Shown piece by piece: positions 63,009 to 64,000 of a DNA stretch of 64,000 nucleotides. The notes beneath the pieces were generated by a model. It saw only the letters and a list, made by a program, of their open reading frames with translations. It made no database searches and was not told the DNA's origin. The translations under genes were made by a program, and so were the position numbers. The stretch is taken from assembly GCF_910596095.1 (NCBI RefSeq), contig NC_056545.1, forward strand, positions 1,125,001 to 1,189,000, written 5' to 3'. Numbering within the stretch: the first letter of the stretch is position 1; each line of letters begins with the position of its first letter. The DNA is from Thunnus maccoyii. Taxonomy: Eukaryota > Chordata > Actinopteri > Scombriformes > Scombridae.

Positions 63009-63843
63009 CAGTCTTGCTCATAAGTCTACATAACCTGGCAGAATCTGTAAGATGTGAACCATTCATAGTGTCTATAGTTGTGACCATAAAGTTCAATTCA
63101 GTAACAGCTTTTTTCTGGCAACTTGACCGCGCAGCTCATTTTTGTTCAAGTACCTCCTTATTGTTCAGCTTGAAACAGCCACATGCAACTCTCAGCTGAA
63201 GTTGCATTTGGGTTTTTCTTTGCAACCTGAACAATTTTTCTGGCAGTTGTGGCTGAAATCTTTGTTGGTCTACCTGTCTGTGGCTCAGTATCAACAGAAC
63301 CCTTCATTTTCCACTTCTCTATCAGAGCTTGAACACTACTGATTGGCATTTTCAAATCTTTGGATATCTTTTTATATCCTTTTCCTGGTTTATAAAGTTC
63401 AACTCCCTTTTCTGGCAGGTCTTTGACAGTTCTTTTGCTTTCCTCATGGCTCAGTATCCAGTAAAGTCAGAGCAGCACTGGATGAAATGTGCAGAAACTC
63501 ATTGACTATTTATACACAGACACTAATTAAAATCAAACTAGTCACAGGTGTGGAAACTTACCTAAACTAACCCTATCCCTTCATAGCCATTTAAACCTGT
63601 GTGCGTCAACTTGTGCGTATATTATCAGGTCAAACATTCAAGGGTATGTCAACTTTTGATCAGCACTATTTTGGTGATTTCAGTTATCATTATGCTGTAA
63701 AAAGGGCAAAAACAATTATGTGAAAATTAATGGCTTCACTTGACCACTATCATTAAATAAAACAAAAGTTTTCAGCATGATCAGTCATTTTTTTTCCAAA
63801 ATATGGCCGATATTTCACAAATTCTACCAGGGTGGAACAACTG
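63009..63843 (-). mobile_element. Tc1-like transposon, internally deleted
   Basis: Starts CAGTCTTGCTC and ends with CAACTG, flanked by TA on both sides (63007-63008 and 63844-63845). Diverged inverted ends share CCTGG(C/T)AGAAT. The minus strand encodes the transposase N-terminus in pieces (KMPISSVQALIEKWK, TGRPTKIS and ARKIVQVAKKNPNATS). The catalytic part is missing, so it cannot move by itself. Confidence 0.82.
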
Positions 63844-64000
63844 TATGAACTCAGAGTAATTCAGCAAAATCTGACGGCATTTTACTTCAACCTACAACCT
63901 TATAACTGCTTCACAGCAACAAATCCTGCTGGTTCAGAAGAAGGAAGTGAGATACGACTCTGAGACTAAAGACATCGGTAAACCACAAGATGAGGCTGAT

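Noticed and set aside
63158-63355. Transposase ORF as a functional gene
   Set aside because: Only the DNA-binding half is present. The catalytic region is missing and the ends are diverged.

Overview
The window looks like nuclear DNA of a spiny-rayed (percomorph) teleost. Genes are split by canonical GT/AG introns. Nuclear tRNA genes carry no encoded CCA. Most of the sequence is intron, microsatellite and decayed transposon of fish type (Tc1, hAT-like and foldback MITEs, LINE scraps, solo LTRs). The protein families are typical of fish: stonustoxin-like, rhamnose-binding lectin, and TIM. No bacterial operon, CRISPR array or phage gene was seen.

Layout. (1) 0.2-1.8 kb: four tRNA genes, three Val and one Asp. 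(2) 3.4-26.6 kb: a large inverted duplication. Each arm carries a complete three-coding-exon stonustoxin/verrucotoxin-family gene ending in a PRY-SPRY (B30.2) exon. The genes point away from each other (minus strand 8058-11167, plus strand 16783-22900). Each has a matching TATA promoter and a non-coding first exon, and a 1.37-kb foldback lies between the promoters. (3) 28.0-37.0 kb, minus strand: a secreted protein with a split signal peptide, about 80 copies of an 8-residue repeat, and one complete C-terminal rhamnose-binding lectin domain. The repeat frame has no start codon, so an ORF scan misses it. (4) 38.6-44.9 kb, minus strand: a complete eight-exon TIM-family receptor (signal peptide, six-cysteine IgV, poly-threonine mucin stalk from an ACA microsatellite, membrane segment, tyrosine-containing tail). 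(5) 53.5-54.2 kb and 58.5-62.9 kb, minus strand: the 3' ends of two tandem paralogues of a protein I do not recognise. The first has a damaged splice acceptor. (6) The remainder is repeats, including an LTR pair, nested MITEs and a Tc1 remnant at the right end.

Functional reading. A perforin-like/PRY-SPRY gene pair, a secreted lectin and a phosphatidylserine-receptor family member suggest a neighbourhood of innate-defence or surface-recognition genes. That grouping is inference from content only. All exon boundaries were derived by eye from splice signals, phase agreement and family motifs. No search or alignment software was available.
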